Shown: piece after piece, positions 20,655 to 32,100 of the stretch
How the letters are laid out: the number at the start of each line of letters is the position of its first letter
Numbering within the stretch: the first letter of the stretch is position 1
Source: Metellina segmentata
Taxonomy: Eukaryota > Arthropoda > Arachnida > Araneae > Tetragnathidae
Assembly: GCA_947359465.1 (NCBI GenBank)
Contig: OX375872.1
Location: 140,441,608-140,505,607, forward strand
Direction: 5' to 3'
Length of the DNA stretch: 64,000 nucleotides
Translations under genes and position numbers: made by a program
The notes under the pieces: model-generated
Seen by the model: the letters and a program-made list of their open reading frames with translations, nothing else
The model's database searches: none
Told to the model about the DNA's origin: nothing

Positions 20655-21214
20655 ATGAAAGTATAAAGTGATTTTAGAAATATCATCTATATGTATATTT
20701 CTCTTACGTGGCATGCAAAAAAGACGTTATTTGTTATCGCGTTTTGGCAACATTGTGCGATTCTTTGTTTACTAGGAGCCTCGCGCCTCATTTGAATCTA
20801 TAGTGTTATCGGTTGAAATTTTATTGGAAAAAAAAAAGAATTTTAGTCGAGCTGTTGCGGTTTGTAATATAAATCTAAGAAAGCGGAGGATCTTTTCAGG
20901 GCTATTTAAAAAACGGTCCTTTTCAGGGATAACAATTATAGTACAACAAGACGCGTGCACTACAACTTTCGACAACAAACTCAGTCAAAAAGTGTATGGG
21001 TGGCTCGAGTACTGGGGAAATGTACACACAAACAACATGCTGGGTATTCTATTTACAAAGCAGCTCTCACATTGCAAGTAAAAATTTGCTCAAAGTTTTC
21101 ATTTAAATTCTGATTCCAGAGGTACTGTATATATCTTTTATGTAATACAGCAAATTTAGATTTGAAAAATATTATTTTGGAATCAATCCCTTCTGCTAGG
21201 ACACGTGTCTTCAT
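20655..21214. other. transposon 3' region, non-coding
   Basis: No second convincing protein. Frames of 66-108 codons on both strands overlap and are unrecognisable. The stretch may contain the undetected 5' part of the Helitron ending at 21288. Confidence 0.5.
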
Positions 21215-21288
21215 TGATGTGAGCGAAGCGAGCATAGGTTCGTGCAGCGAACCAATGAGAATTGGAGAGCAGGGGGCGGGCCCCCTAG
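21215..21288 (+). mobile_element. Helitron 3' end nested in the transposon
   Basis: Ends CTAG (21285-21288) followed by T, preceded by the hairpin-forming GGGGGCGGGCCCCC (21272-21285). Upstream are GAGCGAAGCGAGC and GGTTCG-TGCAG-CGAACC. This module resembles Helitron 3' tails I recall from invertebrates. It differs from the Helitron tails at 1621 and 3158, so a second family is present. The 5' end was not found. Confidence 0.65.
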
Positions 21289-22133
21289 TTCGTAATAATA
21301 CTGCTTTGATTTTCTGCTTGCGACTCAACAACCAGACACGCGTGTGTGCTATAATGACCAAATGACGTGGCAAATACAAGTGTGATGAAATACTTTTTTT
21401 CGTATTCGCTATGGTTATTTGACTTGGGAATAATTCACTGTATATAACATGTTTCCACGTAACAACAAAATAGTAAAATTTCCAGTATAAAGTATGCCTA
21501 CCCTGTATTTATGTTACAATAGAGTTCTTCTATATCAAATTTAGGTTTATATCACTAACATTTTTAATATATAAGTACTTTTATATAGCTATATTCTTTT
21601 ACAATGAAAAAAGTCTTTTTTCTCAAAATAAAAAATTTGCCTCGAAACAGAAATGCAAAATGTTCCATGCGTCACAATTTTTATCCAATTGCTACAAAAC
21701 TTTCTGAAAGTATTCTTCTAACATGTAATTATAGTTTCTTGGATGCATTGTAGTAGTAATAATTGTTCGAAAGAAGAAATTTGACTTTTTTATTGATCAA
21801 GTCATTAAATTTTCTGAAAATTTCATATAAAACTACATTTTTGCTTATATTTTGTAAATTATCATATAAAACATCACATTGCATCCATTAATTAATAAAC
21901 ATTTGCCTATAGATATAAGATCAGGAGGAAATTTGGAGTTTTAGAAAAAATTGCAACGCCTGGAACGTTTTAAAATTTATGAATTCCCATCAAAAATTTT
22001 TTTTGAATTTCAAATTTTTTAAAAAGTATTCATTTTTTACACACCAAATTTTTCATGTGGTCTTAGTTATAACATAAGTACAAACTGACAAAATTTTAAG
22101 TGTGTAGATAAAAAATTAAAAAAAAATTTTTTT
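21289..22133. other. AT-rich 3' part of the transposon
   Basis: Long A and T runs with AATAAA near 21626 and 21893, either of which could end the transposase transcript. No frame of note. Confidence 0.5.
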
Positions 22134-22149
22134 AGTGTCCACTGTAGCC
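22134..22149 (-). repeat. transposon terminal inverted repeat, right
   Basis: Reverse complement is GGCTACAGTGGACACT, a 16/16 match to the left end. TTAA follows at 22150-22153. Confidence 0.92.
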
Positions 22150-22153
22150 TTAA

Positions 22154-22237
22154 GGGATTGATCCCGGACCGTCGTCAAAAGCCCGTTGTGTTGCTCTAGT
22201 ATCTGTGACGTTAACTAAAATTACCATTACCATTACC
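22154..22237 (+). mobile_element. SINE1, right part of the split copy
   Basis: Reads GGGATTGATCCCGGACCGTC, GCCCGTTGTGTTGCTCTAG, then GTTAACTAAAATTACC and ATTACC repeats. It continues the SINE1 body exactly where the left piece stops at TTAA. Confidence 0.9.
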
Positions 22238-22362
22238 TAATTGATTTTCCAAGACGATGTCAGATTTTAAAATTCGCGTTTTTGATGGAAGTAAATATTT
22301 TCACGAGGAAATTTAATAAAAATTTGAAAAACAATCATAAGCGTTTCATAAAAAAAAAGCAC
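22238..22362 (+). repeat. direct repeat, right copy (partner 18136-18275)
   Basis: See the left copy. Closing landmark GTTTCATAAAAAAAAA lies near 22340. Confidence 0.75.
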
Positions 22363-22389
22363 TAGTATATTTGGAGGTAGGTAGTTGAA

Positions 22390-22605
22390 TTTACGTCGCA
22401 CTGGAGACAACACAACGGGTTATTATTATAACACAACGGTCCGGGATCAATCCCAAAGAGAAAGATCCGAGGACAACACTAGGCACCTCGTAATTTTGAG
22501 CCACAGTCAGATGATGGGGCCAACACCTGAGCTGGCACACCACTCTCCATACTTCCACTAACGCCAACGCGAAAAGTTTCTCTACGGTCTTCCTCTATCA
22601 TACTT
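22390..22605 (-). mobile_element. SINE1, diverged, headless
   Basis: Starts on the + strand as TTGAATTTACGTCGCACTGG, followed by CGGTCCGGGATCAATCCC, GAAAGATCCGAGGACAACAC, CACCTCGTAATTTTGAGCCA, GAGCTGGCACACCACTCTCC and CGCCAACGCGAAAAG. Its 5' end falls near the same body position as the two headless copies. No target duplication seen. Confidence 0.8.
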
Positions 22606-22962
22606 TGACAGCGAGAGCTCAGAATTAGCAACTTGTTTGAGATTCTGTCGCAAGTTAATGTTTTTTTAAACGATAAATGAATTTGCTAGTAAAAGTTCAT
22701 CTGATCTCAGTTAAGGCCAACAGCTTTTGCACTCTACTCCCTCTGATTACAGAGATTGATGTATCTATGTCAGATTTTTTTTCGGACACCTTGAACTTAA
22801 AGTGCGATCGGTCGAATATGGAATCACACGTTTACGATAGGACCCATGGAATGAAAACGAAAGAAAGAAATCGGGAAGGCTGGGTCGGGGCACAACTTCA
22901 AGGCTTAAAGTGACAGCGTTTCGTCAACTTGTAGTATGTTTTCTACTCATTATGTTCAAAAG
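22606..22962. other. no recognisable feature
   Basis: Contains a 78-codon + frame (22677-22913) with no recognisable product. Confidence 0.35.
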
Positions 22963-23739
22963 CAGGGGTGGCCAGCTACACTACCTTTGGCAGCCACATT
23001 TTAGGAAGGAGTATTTGAACGAGACATTTTTTAATCTTTAATAACAAGACAAACAGGAGAAACTGAAAATTAGTTAAATTTTTTAAAGTTTACCCACAGT
23101 CCCACCTCCTCCGCTCAGCTGGAGCTTCAAGAAGATGAAGGATTAAAACAGGCCAAACAAAATGGTTGTTCAACTATGGAGTTTGGGAAACAGATTCCGG
23201 AACAGAAATATCCTAAAACCAGTATGGCGCTGAGACTAATATCAATTTTCGATAATTCGTAAGTCTTTCTATTCAATACTTAAATTTGTAAAAAATAAGC
23301 ATCGGTCTGTTTCAACTGATAAGCATTTAACCGAGCTTGTGTCAACTGCCCTGACAAGTCATCAACCAAGCTGTCGGCAGCTAACTGCTAAGACGGACGA
23401 CATTCGTAAAGCATCCAAAAGCAAGTCTAGTTTTTAAAGATCTTTACAAAATTGTTTGTGTGTGATTAAGATCAACAAAATTTTTAACAACATTTTTATT
23501 TTTATATTTTTGAATAACTTTTTAACTTTTATGTTTTTTAATAACTTTGTTATAAGAAATGAAATATAAGAATTACTTTTGGACGTTGATCAGTTTTAGT
23601 TTACTAATAAGTTTATAACAAAAAATTTAATAGATAAGTTATTTTGGACATTGATCAGTTTTAGTGTTTACTATATTTAATACATACATTTATTTGTATA
23701 AGAGCCGCACTGTTGAGAGAGACGCGCTAAGGCCACTCA
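22963..23739 (+). mobile_element. decayed hAT element
   Basis: Left end CAGGGGTGGCCAGC then GCAGCCACAT; right end AGAGCCGCAC then GGCCACTC. This CAGGGGTGGCC...GAGCCGCA layout is familiar from Charlie-type hATs. The right terminus is worn and no 8-bp duplication is left. A transposase C-terminus remains inside. Confidence 0.6.
23214..23437 (+). pseudogene. hAT transposase C-terminal remnant
   Basis: One segment reads MALRLISIFDNS and then hits a stop. In another frame the text continues FVKNKHRSVSTDKHLTEL and ALTSHQPSCRQLTAK, ending at TAA 23435-23437. The order (RL-S-F, K-K-R, TD-HL, TSHQP) matches the hAT dimerisation region of GTF2IRD2/EPM2AIP1-like transposases, from memory. At least one frameshift and in-frame stops make it dead. 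Confidence 0.65.
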
Positions 23740-24039
23740 AATTGGTTAATTTTGAACTTATTCGTGGGTTGTCGGTTCTTCTTTTGCGACTGGGGTATAT
23801 ACGATATCTATTAAAAATAAGCACATTTTGTCCTCAACGATAATTGTAGTTACGGAAACTGGATAAGTTTTGTAAAACACGCCTAGCATATAGGGTTCCT
23901 GTTCGTCACGTTTTACCGGGATTGCCCTGAAATTGAAAAGCACGTTCCGGGATCCCAACCGGGCAAGGGTTGTAAAAACTTATTTAGCTACGCTACTGAA
24001 TTTATATGCTGATCGCAGTCCCTCGCTGATTAAAGACCA
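23740..24039. other. unassigned
   Basis: A 66-codon reverse frame (23758-23958) is open but unrecognised. Confidence 0.3.
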
Positions 24040-25000
24040 TGATTAGTTGGAAGACATTGCCTCCTATTCTGTTATTCATATGTGAACAACTTCAATAAAA
24101 TAACAAGGATAATTTGATTGACATGCGTCTAATACACACGTGGGTGGCGGATAAGGAGACATGTTAACAAATAGTTTGTAACAACATGATCTTCGATTAA
24201 AAGAGAATGTTACCTAGACGTACCAGCTCTTCAGATGAGCAGACACGGCTTCCTCTTTCAACACATCACAACCTGGCAATCAAGTGTCTCGGTGTGAACT
24301 AAAAATGATACGGCGACCCCAACTCTTAAAGAAATAGTTTTGGTCAATAAAATAGACATACTTTGATTGACACACGTCTAATACACACGTGGGTGCCGGA
24401 TAATGAAACATGGTAACAAAGGGTTTGTAACAACATGCTCTTCGATTAGAAAGGAATGTCACCTAGACGTACCAGCTCTTTGGACAAGTACAACCGGCTT
24501 TCTCTTTCAGCACGTCACAACCCGGCCATCAAGTGTCCCGTTTGAAATAAAAATAATACGGGAACCCAACTCTTAATAAAAGTAGTTTTGTAATCTAAGA
24601 CAAAAGTTATACCTGAATCACTTCAAGGCGACCTACCCGATAGGCAGTGCAAACTTACCGAAATCCCAAACGAAGGAGGAAACAATCCAGGTAGCTACTG
24701 GATTTCCAACGACACCAAGTCGTCCCCTGCCAACTATAAATAGTCACCCTGATTAGTAGGAAGACATCGCCTCCGATTTCGTGATTCATGTGAGTAGTAT
24801 GCCGGTAAAAAACAGATATACTTTGATTGACACACGTTCTATACACACGTGGATGTCGGATAATGAGACATGGTAACAAATGGTTTGTAACAACATGCTC
24901 TTCGATTAGAAAGGAATGTCACCCAGACATGCCAGTTCTTCAGATAAACACACCCGGCTTCCAGCACAGTCATAAATATCACGATATCGCAGTTAATAAC
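24040..25000 (+). repeat. tandem duplication, unit ~250 bp (later copy spaced 461 bp)
   Basis: TTTGATTGACACACGT then ATACACACGTGG recurs near 24114, 24363 and 24823. It is followed each time by GGATAATGA-like text, GTTTGTAACAACATG, CTCTTCGATTA and AATGTCACC. TAGTTGGAAGACATTGCCTCC at 24036 recurs near 24755. Confidence 0.8.
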
Positions 25001-25404
25001 AAATATTTTTGCTTTTTTCCTTTCTTACCCATTAGACCACCCGACCTAATTTTTTGCTATCGACTCCATTACCGTATCTCACGATAGGACAAGGAAACGC
25101 TTCGCTGTTGTGAGAGAGACGTTTTTTTTCGGTGTGGTCAGAGGAAGTGGAAAAAGTCTTCCTGTGCAGTCTTCCTGTGTCGCCATGGTAGAAAAGGTCC
25201 TTTTCTGCTATTAAGGCTCTAAAGTTAAAAATAGCCATCGTAAATAAAAATAAAAATGATTCGGAGACGAGATTCACCAAGGCGGAAGCGAGCTTGTCAC
25301 ATGTCAGAATGTAGGGCGGCTGCAAATGAATTCTCGGGTCGAGGGTCGGACTTCGAGGAAAAAGTGAGGAAATTTGGGGGTTTTCTAGGTCGCCCTATCC
25401 TAGC
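25001..25404. other. unassigned, moderate GC
   Basis: Overlapping 78-97 codon frames on both strands, none recognisable. Confidence 0.3.
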
Positions 25405-27440
25405 GCCCCGACCACTTAGTTTTCGAGGTCAGATTTTGCTATCTCACCTTAGAAGATCGATAGCGTCACTTGGCGGTCACGCTCACCCATAAGTTCCAAA
25501 TTGTTGCTAGGAACCTACTCCCTTATTTCTTAGCACTACTGCACGTAATATGTTTTAAACAATAGATTTTGCATTTATAAAACATTTCAGTCTTTTATAT
25601 GATGAAGGATAATGCTACATGATGGTCACGCTCACCCATAAGTTTCGAATAGTTGCTAGGAACCTATTCACTTATTTCTTAGCACTACTGCACGTAGTAT
25701 GTTTTAAACAAATGGATTTTGCATTTATAAAACATTTCACACAGTCTATTACATGATGGTCACGCTCACCCATAAGTTTCGAATAGTTGCTAGGAACCTA
25801 TTCCTTTATTTTAGCACTACTGCATAGAGTATACATTAAAAAAATAAATGTTGCATCTATTTTGCAATTACAAAGTATTTCACAGTCTGATATATAAAGT
25901 AATGTTACCCCATGACGGTAACTCTTACATGTTGCAGCGAATGACTATTATCCTATAGTTTAAAACATTTGGTAGGATTATATTCTCCTTTATTTTAACA
26001 CCGGCATATAGAGTTTATATCAGACCTGCAGATTTTACCTTTCATATTGGTAACTATAAAGTATTTCATGCAGTCTAGAATGCATTAAGAATGTTAAATG
26101 CTAGTCACGTTCAATCAAAACTTTCAGATAGTTATTAGGAACCTATTTCCTTATTTTTAGCACTGCCATGGAGAGTAAATTTCATACCCAGGAATTTTTT
26201 CTCCTTTTCTTAACAATTATAAAGCCTTTTATGCTGTCTGATATAAGAAATACAAAATGGCACTAATTTTCAAAAACGTTTTCATTAGGCAATAAATTTT
26301 CTTCCCTAGACCACTTAGTTTTCGAGGTCAGATTTTGCTATCTCACCGTAAAAGATCCGCAATACTACATGCTGGTCACGTTCACCTAAAAGTTTTAAAA
26401 AGTTTCTTGAAACCTATTCCCCTATTTCCCTGGCACTACCATCTACAATATCTCTTCAGACCCAGATATTTTGTTTTAACTTCACAATTAAAGAGCATTT
26501 CCATGCACATTCTGATAAAATGAAACAATTCTAACTGCACTGGTTGGAGAAACTTATTCATTGAGTAATAAATATTCTTCAGTAGAACACTTAGTTTTCG
26601 AGGTCAGTTTTTGCTATCCCTACTTTGCAGATAATACTGCATGCTGGTCACGTTCACTTAGAAGATTCAAATGGTTGCTACTAACACATTCACTTATTTT
26701 TCGACACAATGGTATTGCCCCTACAGTATGTTCGTAATTTCGAATAGTTGCTTGCAACAGTAGTTAACATGTAACAAATAGTTGCTTGTAACAGTAGTTA
26801 ACAAGTAACAAATAGTTGCTTGTAACAGCAGTTAACAAGTAACAAATAGTTGCTTATAACAGTAGTTAACCAAGAACACAAGTAATAAATAGTTGCTTGT
26901 ATTCCCTTACTTTTCGAAATAACTGTTATTGCGCCTACAGTATATTTCCGACCCGGTGATTTTGCATTGCAAGTATAAAGTATTTACCAGTCTAACATAC
27001 GTATAAAGTAACATTGTTTAACATGCTAGTCACGATCATTCCAAAGTTTTAATTAGTTGATAGCCACATATTCCCATACTTTTAGATATAGCTGGCATTG
27101 CGCCTGCAGCCATATTTCCGCCCCTTTGATTTAGCATCGCAACTATAAAGTATTTCACAGTCAAAAACATAAAGAAACGTGCTATGCACGGTCACACACG
27201 CCAAAGTTTCAGATATTTACTAGTAAGACATTCTTTTATTTTTCGACATAACTGCTACTGCCGCCTACGGTATGTTTTTAATTCGGTAATTTTGCATCGC
27301 GATGATTAGGTATTTCATAGTCTAATATATAAAGAAGGATAGAGAATCACATGCTAGCTACGTTCACTCAAAAGTTCAAATAATTGTTAATAACATTTTC
27401 CCCGATTTTTAGACACAACTGGCATTGCCAACTACGGCAT
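25405..27440 (+). repeat. degenerate array built on GGTCACG(C/T)TCAC, ~10 units
   Basis: The landmark or a decayed form occurs near 25474, 25624, 25757, 26103, 26372, 26644, 27024, 27188 and 27353. Units also hold TTGCTAGGAACCTATT, TTAGCACTACTGC and TTTTGCAT...AAAG. A longer block GACCACTTAGTTTTCGAGGT recurs near 25408 and 26311, with a variant near 26583. Confidence 0.75.
26745..26900 (+). repeat. 39-bp tandem repeat, 4 copies
   Basis: AACAAATAGTTGCTTGTAAC followed by AGTAGTTAACAAGT repeats four times inside the larger array, with very few differences. Confidence 0.9.
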
Positions 27441-28869
27441 ACTTCCGTTACAGTATTTTTAAACCTTTGAAGTTCAGAAGGTCATAAGACCAAGTCATAA
27501 AGACATTTCCCCCAATGTTGAAGCAGAATGCATAAATTCGTAACATTGGTTTAAAAAAAGGGGTAGAGGGGTTCATTTTTGTTTAGATAGATAGCAAAAT
27601 TATAGTATAATAAAAAAAATAATAAACCGAAAACCACAAAAAGTCATCCGAAACACAACAAAGATGACCTAACAAACACATATTTTTGTAAAAATAAAAG
27701 GTGTGAAACAACAACAACAACAAAAATAGATCTAACTGTCAAAAGAGAGAGAGAGAGAGACTCATAACAAAAAATAAATAAATAAATCTTAAAAACACAA
27801 TTTAACCAGACTGAACATCCTTACTTTGTAAATGAAAGCAGGTTTAAAATAAGAGAACAGGAGGAAATACACGCAACGTAGCCTTTGACAGTTCCTGTGA
27901 CGCATAAAAGTGAGTTTCACTAACAAATAATAACTCGAATTGCAAAACAGAGCAAAAACAATGCGAACATGTTCGCCAGAGTACAAATTCGGCAAACAGT
28001 TTTTAAACATTGAAAAGTTTCTTCTAATTTTGAAACCACAAGAACATACTTTAAAGATACAAATTAGAAATGCAAATCAGAACTAGAAAATAACTAGTAG
28101 AATAAAGAGAACTGGCAAAGCAGAACAGAAACCATGCGCAGATGTTTACAAGAAAAGGATTTTCAACGGTCTGCCAACAGTTTTAAACACTGAAAAGTTC
28201 CTTCTAACTTCGAAACCACAGGAGCATACTTTAAATAAAGTACGTGTTCAATTTTCTGAAATTTCACAGCGGGAAGTTTTTTTCTGAAGTGAATAACTTG
28301 GTTTGTTTTCGAAATATCCCTTACAACAAATGTAATTAACGTAAACTGATATCCGTCCAGAAAAGGTTTAGCAAATCCAGATCACAACCCTAGGAACTCA
28401 CAAAAGCATGATGCTTTATCAAAGATGTTTATCCATTCGAATGACTTCTGAATCTTTTCACATGTATATGATTACATATCTCATTCACTTTACTACCGAG
28501 TGTGTAATTGATGTAATTTATATCGCGAAAGGACTGTCGAGGCGCGCTCTGTTTACTGTGGATGATGTGACTAAGTCGTTTTTTATGGTTGACAACGAAT
28601 GTTGACAGTCGTAATAGACCCGGGGATAAAAATATATTTATACTGCACATGTGTGGGTAAATTTTCTGCCTGGAAGTTCGCCAATGATAACTGGGATCGG
28701 TAAACTTGTTCTGAAAAGAGAGTCCTTGGAGCATGTAGAATGGCTTTTGGAATAGTCCTCCAATTCACTCATTCAAAGGGAGACAAGTTCGAAAATTCGA
28801 CTGTCTCTTGAAAAGTTTATTTCCAATCGAAATGTCGAATAGGTTATCGATTTCTGAAAAGTATAGGTT
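27441..28869. other. AT-rich DNA with microsatellites and one local duplication
   Basis: (CAA)n near 27710, (GA)n near 27747. ACAGTTTTTAAACATTGAA through GCATACTTTAAA recurs about 175 bp apart (27999 and 28178). No gene. Confidence 0.5.
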
Positions 28870-29295
28870 TGAGTTAGGGGGTGCAAGTTACCGGCATTCT
28901 CAATACCGGTAAATTACCCATAGAAATTCCCAATGCCGGTTTTTTTACTTTTTTCCTTAGCGGGAGACACTAACTGGACACGATTATGGGATTTACATAC
29001 GTACAAATCAGGGATTGCACGTTACTGGCATTCTCAATACTGGTTAATCCAAAAGAAATTCTCAGTGTCGGATTTTAGTTCTACATTTTACCTTAGGGGA
29101 GGGAAAAGTGAACGCGATTAAGGAATTTATGTACGTACAAATTAGGAATTGCAAGTTACCGTCATTTTTTGAATACAGGTTAAATTACTCACAGAAGTAC
29201 TTAATGCCGGTGTTTAGCTCTTCTGTTTTCCTTAGTGGGATATTCTAACTAGACGCGATTATGGATTTAAACACTTACAAATTAAGGATTGCAAC
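28870..29295 (+). repeat. ~130-bp tandem repeat, 3 copies and a partial
   Basis: TTGCAAGTTACCGGCATTCT or variants start near 28885, 29015 and 29149, with a partial near 29287. Each is followed by AATACNGGTTAA, AATGCCGG and ACGCGATTANGGATT-like text. Confidence 0.8.
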
Positions 29296-29641
29296 CTTCT
29301 GAAGGTCAAGCATGCATTTCGTTGCAACCTGCAGTATTCCTTCTAACTAGTTTTTGTTAATTTGACCAATAAAATCTTTCCTACGATTCTCTCAAGCAAG
29401 GGACACAACCATTTACTCACTAAGAGTGACTATGATAAAAGGAATAGTACACTTCGCACAAAATTTACATGCATTAAAATCCTCGAATATTTATATAAAA
29501 TTATCATAAAATAATTCGGAATTTATTCTTTAGAAATTTATCGGCAAAGTGTGCTAAACTCATATTCGAAGAACAAGTCAAGTGATGTCACGTTCGAACT
29601 GGAAACACGCTCCAATACAGAACCACTACAACCACTTACAT
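29296..29641. other. no recognisable feature
   Basis: AT-rich spacer between the 130-bp array and the Harbinger-like MITE. Confidence 0.35.
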
Positions 29642-29999
29642 TTAGGGTGGTGACACACGGGGCGACTTGTGAAGCGTGACGCGAGTTTCGTTTCTTCTTT
29701 CAGTCGCGATTAGGTACGCGAACTGGATGGCGCATTTCGAGCGGTTCAAACATTTTGTCGGGAAGAAAAGGCGTACCCGGGTCGACCTTCTCAAGTCGCC
29801 TCGAGTGTCACCCGTCTAAAAGACAATAAATTGACGATATGGGTGGTTCTAACTTGCGTCAGAGTGGTTGAGGTTCGACCTTCGCACGCGATTTGATAAG
29901 TAGCGCTACACTGTGGAACAAGAGCAGTAGAAATGTATTCACCCTGCGTGGTCACGCTGGTGTGGTCACGCTGCTTAAAACACCATATGTGTCACCTTA
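29642..29999. mobile_element. candidate Harbinger-like MITE
   Basis: TTA at 29642-29644 and 29997-29999 flanks 352 GC-rich bases. The left end is GGGTGGTGACACACGGGGCG; the right end read inward is GGTGACACATATGG. The ends match only with a 4-base gap. The TTA duplication and GTGACACACGGGGC start suggest PIF/Harbinger. A short direct repeat, GTGGTCACGCTG, lies near the right end. Confidence 0.4.
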
Positions 30000-30555
30000 G
30001 CTTGAAAGAAAATGACTCTCTTTCGAACTCGCATTACAGCTAGGTGTGATACAAGTTCGAATGCTGCAAAGAATTTTGTAATTATTTAGCGAGAAAATCT
30101 GTGGGTATAAATGGAACCTACTGAAAGTGGCAGCCCTAAACTTAATAAAAACTAAGAGATACATAACATTACACCTTACCAAAAGTTAGCATGAATCAGA
30201 CAATCACTGCTATTTTCATTTTGTTCATTTCATTAGGAATGTCCCAAAAATTCTGAAATGGAAAAAAAAAGGAGGTATGTAATTAAGTAGGTTTGTTCAT
30301 TTCACGGTTGTGTGCTATAAGTTAAAAGAAATAGCTATCACTTAACTACTATTATACAAGTCTAAAACTTGTTTATCAGGAAAAGTTGGGAAAATTAGAG
30401 TGCACTTTTTATTTTAAAACTATAATTTAGTGCAATAATTTCCCCATTGTGATTTCTCAATATGAGATTAATTTGAAGTACTTTTTAGCAACTTAACAGA
30501 TTAAAACACACCTTTAACTGATTATAGTGTGGAATTTCAGTCTTGAATTTCAAAA
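30000..30555. other. no recognisable feature
   Basis: AT-rich; no repeat or frame of note beyond an unrecognised 61-codon reverse frame. Confidence 0.35.
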
Positions 30556-30655
30556 GTTTTATATATATATATATATATTTTTTTTTTATTATTTTTTTTT
30601 TATTATTATTATTTTTTTTTAATTTTTTTTTTTATTTTTTTGATAATAATTTTGT
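30556..30655. repeat. low-complexity AT tract
   Basis: (TA)n followed by T-rich (TTA)n and homopolymer T runs. Confidence 0.95.
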
Positions 30656-30689
30656 TTCATTTTAACAAAAAATCCGTGTGCTTTAGAAC

Positions 30690-31235
30690 TTTAAGCAAAA
30701 TTTCACGAATAATTTAACTTTTAAAGAATGTATATGTTCCATGCAAAATTAAGAGTTGTCCTACATGAGATAGAATTTTACTTTGAGTTGTCCTAATGTG
30801 AGATAGCTTTAGCTTTCAATTGATGCACATGTTCCATGAAAATTTACTTTTCCAATGAGATTGTTATTTTACTTCGAGTTGTGTGTCCAAATGTGAGGTT
30901 GGTTAACTTTCAACGGGATTCATATAGCTCCAGAAAAAGCAAGAGTTGACCTATATGAGATCTAATTTTACTTAGAGAAGTCTTTACATGAGATAATTTT
31001 AACTTTCTAACTATATGAGATCGAACTTTATTTTAGAGTTGTCCTTAACTTTCAACGAGTACATTAGGACTCCAGGAAAAGTTAGAGTTGTCCTATATGA
31101 GATCGAAATTTACTTAGAGATGTTCTTCAATGAGGTAACTTTTAACTTTTTATGTAATATAACGTAACGTAAATGTATATGCACCATGAAAACTAGTTTT
31201 TTCCTATATGAGATCGAAAGTTAATCCTAATATTT
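30690..31235 (+). repeat. ~100-bp degenerate tandem array
   Basis: GAGTTGTCCTA-TATGAGAT, TTTACTT(A/C)GAG and TTTTAACTTTC recur about five times with heavy divergence. Confidence 0.65.
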
Positions 31236-32100
31236 TTCATTTACTTTTTCAAAAACTAAGTAACCTTAAATAATTTTATTACGAGCTTAGTTAGAATAAC
31301 AATAAATAAGGAATTTTTATGGATAACATACTACTTAACGTTTTTTTAGCTTGGTCACATGGAACTTCATTATATTTATAACACAACACGGTTAACAACA
31401 ACTATGTTTGAATTAATTAGCTTTTTAAATCACAAATATTCATCTAAATAAGTCAAACTATGTGAATACAAATAATAATTCAATCGTCCAATTAAAGTAA
31501 ATAATGTAAACAGTAAAACTGAACTATTTCACTTCAAAATGACAAGCAACGAAACAAGCTGAAACAAACTCCTATTATTTGTATTGTTATTTTTTGGGGT
31601 AATCCAATTTTCAACTTTAGCCTGGATCAGGATAAACACTCTTAAATCTTCAGTTTACGTCATCAATTATCCCAATTTCGAACCAGCTTTGCATTCATTA
31701 CTCTCGTACAATCGCAAGAAGCCTTTCTTCGAAAAAACAACATGCAGTTTTTATTTTTCTAAATTCAATGATGTCTGTGACATCGTCTATCTCAAGCTAT
31801 GAATAGAGCGTAAAAAACTGTTTTCGGAAAACAAAACTGCAAAAGCCGCTTAGCACGTGTCATTAAATTGTAAAACCGCTTCGGCTTACGACAGAGAACC
31901 CCGTTGCGATGGAGAGAGAAAGCAACAAAACCTCGCATTTCCTTTACATTTTTCTTTCACGTCGCTATGGAAAAGGGACACAATAGTCCAGGTAATCATT
32001 TTGGTGACAACAAAGCGAAAATTAAAAGCGGAAATGTTAATATTTTTTTTTTAAATAGTGGTCCATGTCCTGACTGGGACAATATGCCATGTTTTCTGTG
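31236..32100. other. no gene seen
   Basis: Unassigned. The 65-72 codon frames are unrecognisable and overlap one another. Confidence 0.35.

Larger units (their letters stand above)
18404..22149 (+). mobile_element. complete DNA transposon, Kolobok/Mutator-like, apparently autonomous
   Basis: Terminal inverted repeats GGCTACAGTGGACACT are perfect over 16 bp (18404-18419 and, inverted, 22134-22149). TTAA flanks both sides (18400-18403, 22150-22153). With the outer bases the shared word is the palindrome CCTTAAGG (18398-18405, 22148-22155), so the duplication may be 4 bp with GG ends or 8 bp with CTACAG ends. Intact SINE1 copies have CCTTAAGG at this position, confirming an insertion there. The 3746-bp element carries one intact transposase gene at 18900-20654, and a 1.5-kb AT-rich 3' part holding a Helitron tail. 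An intact frame and matching ends suggest a fairly recent insertion. Confidence 0.92.
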
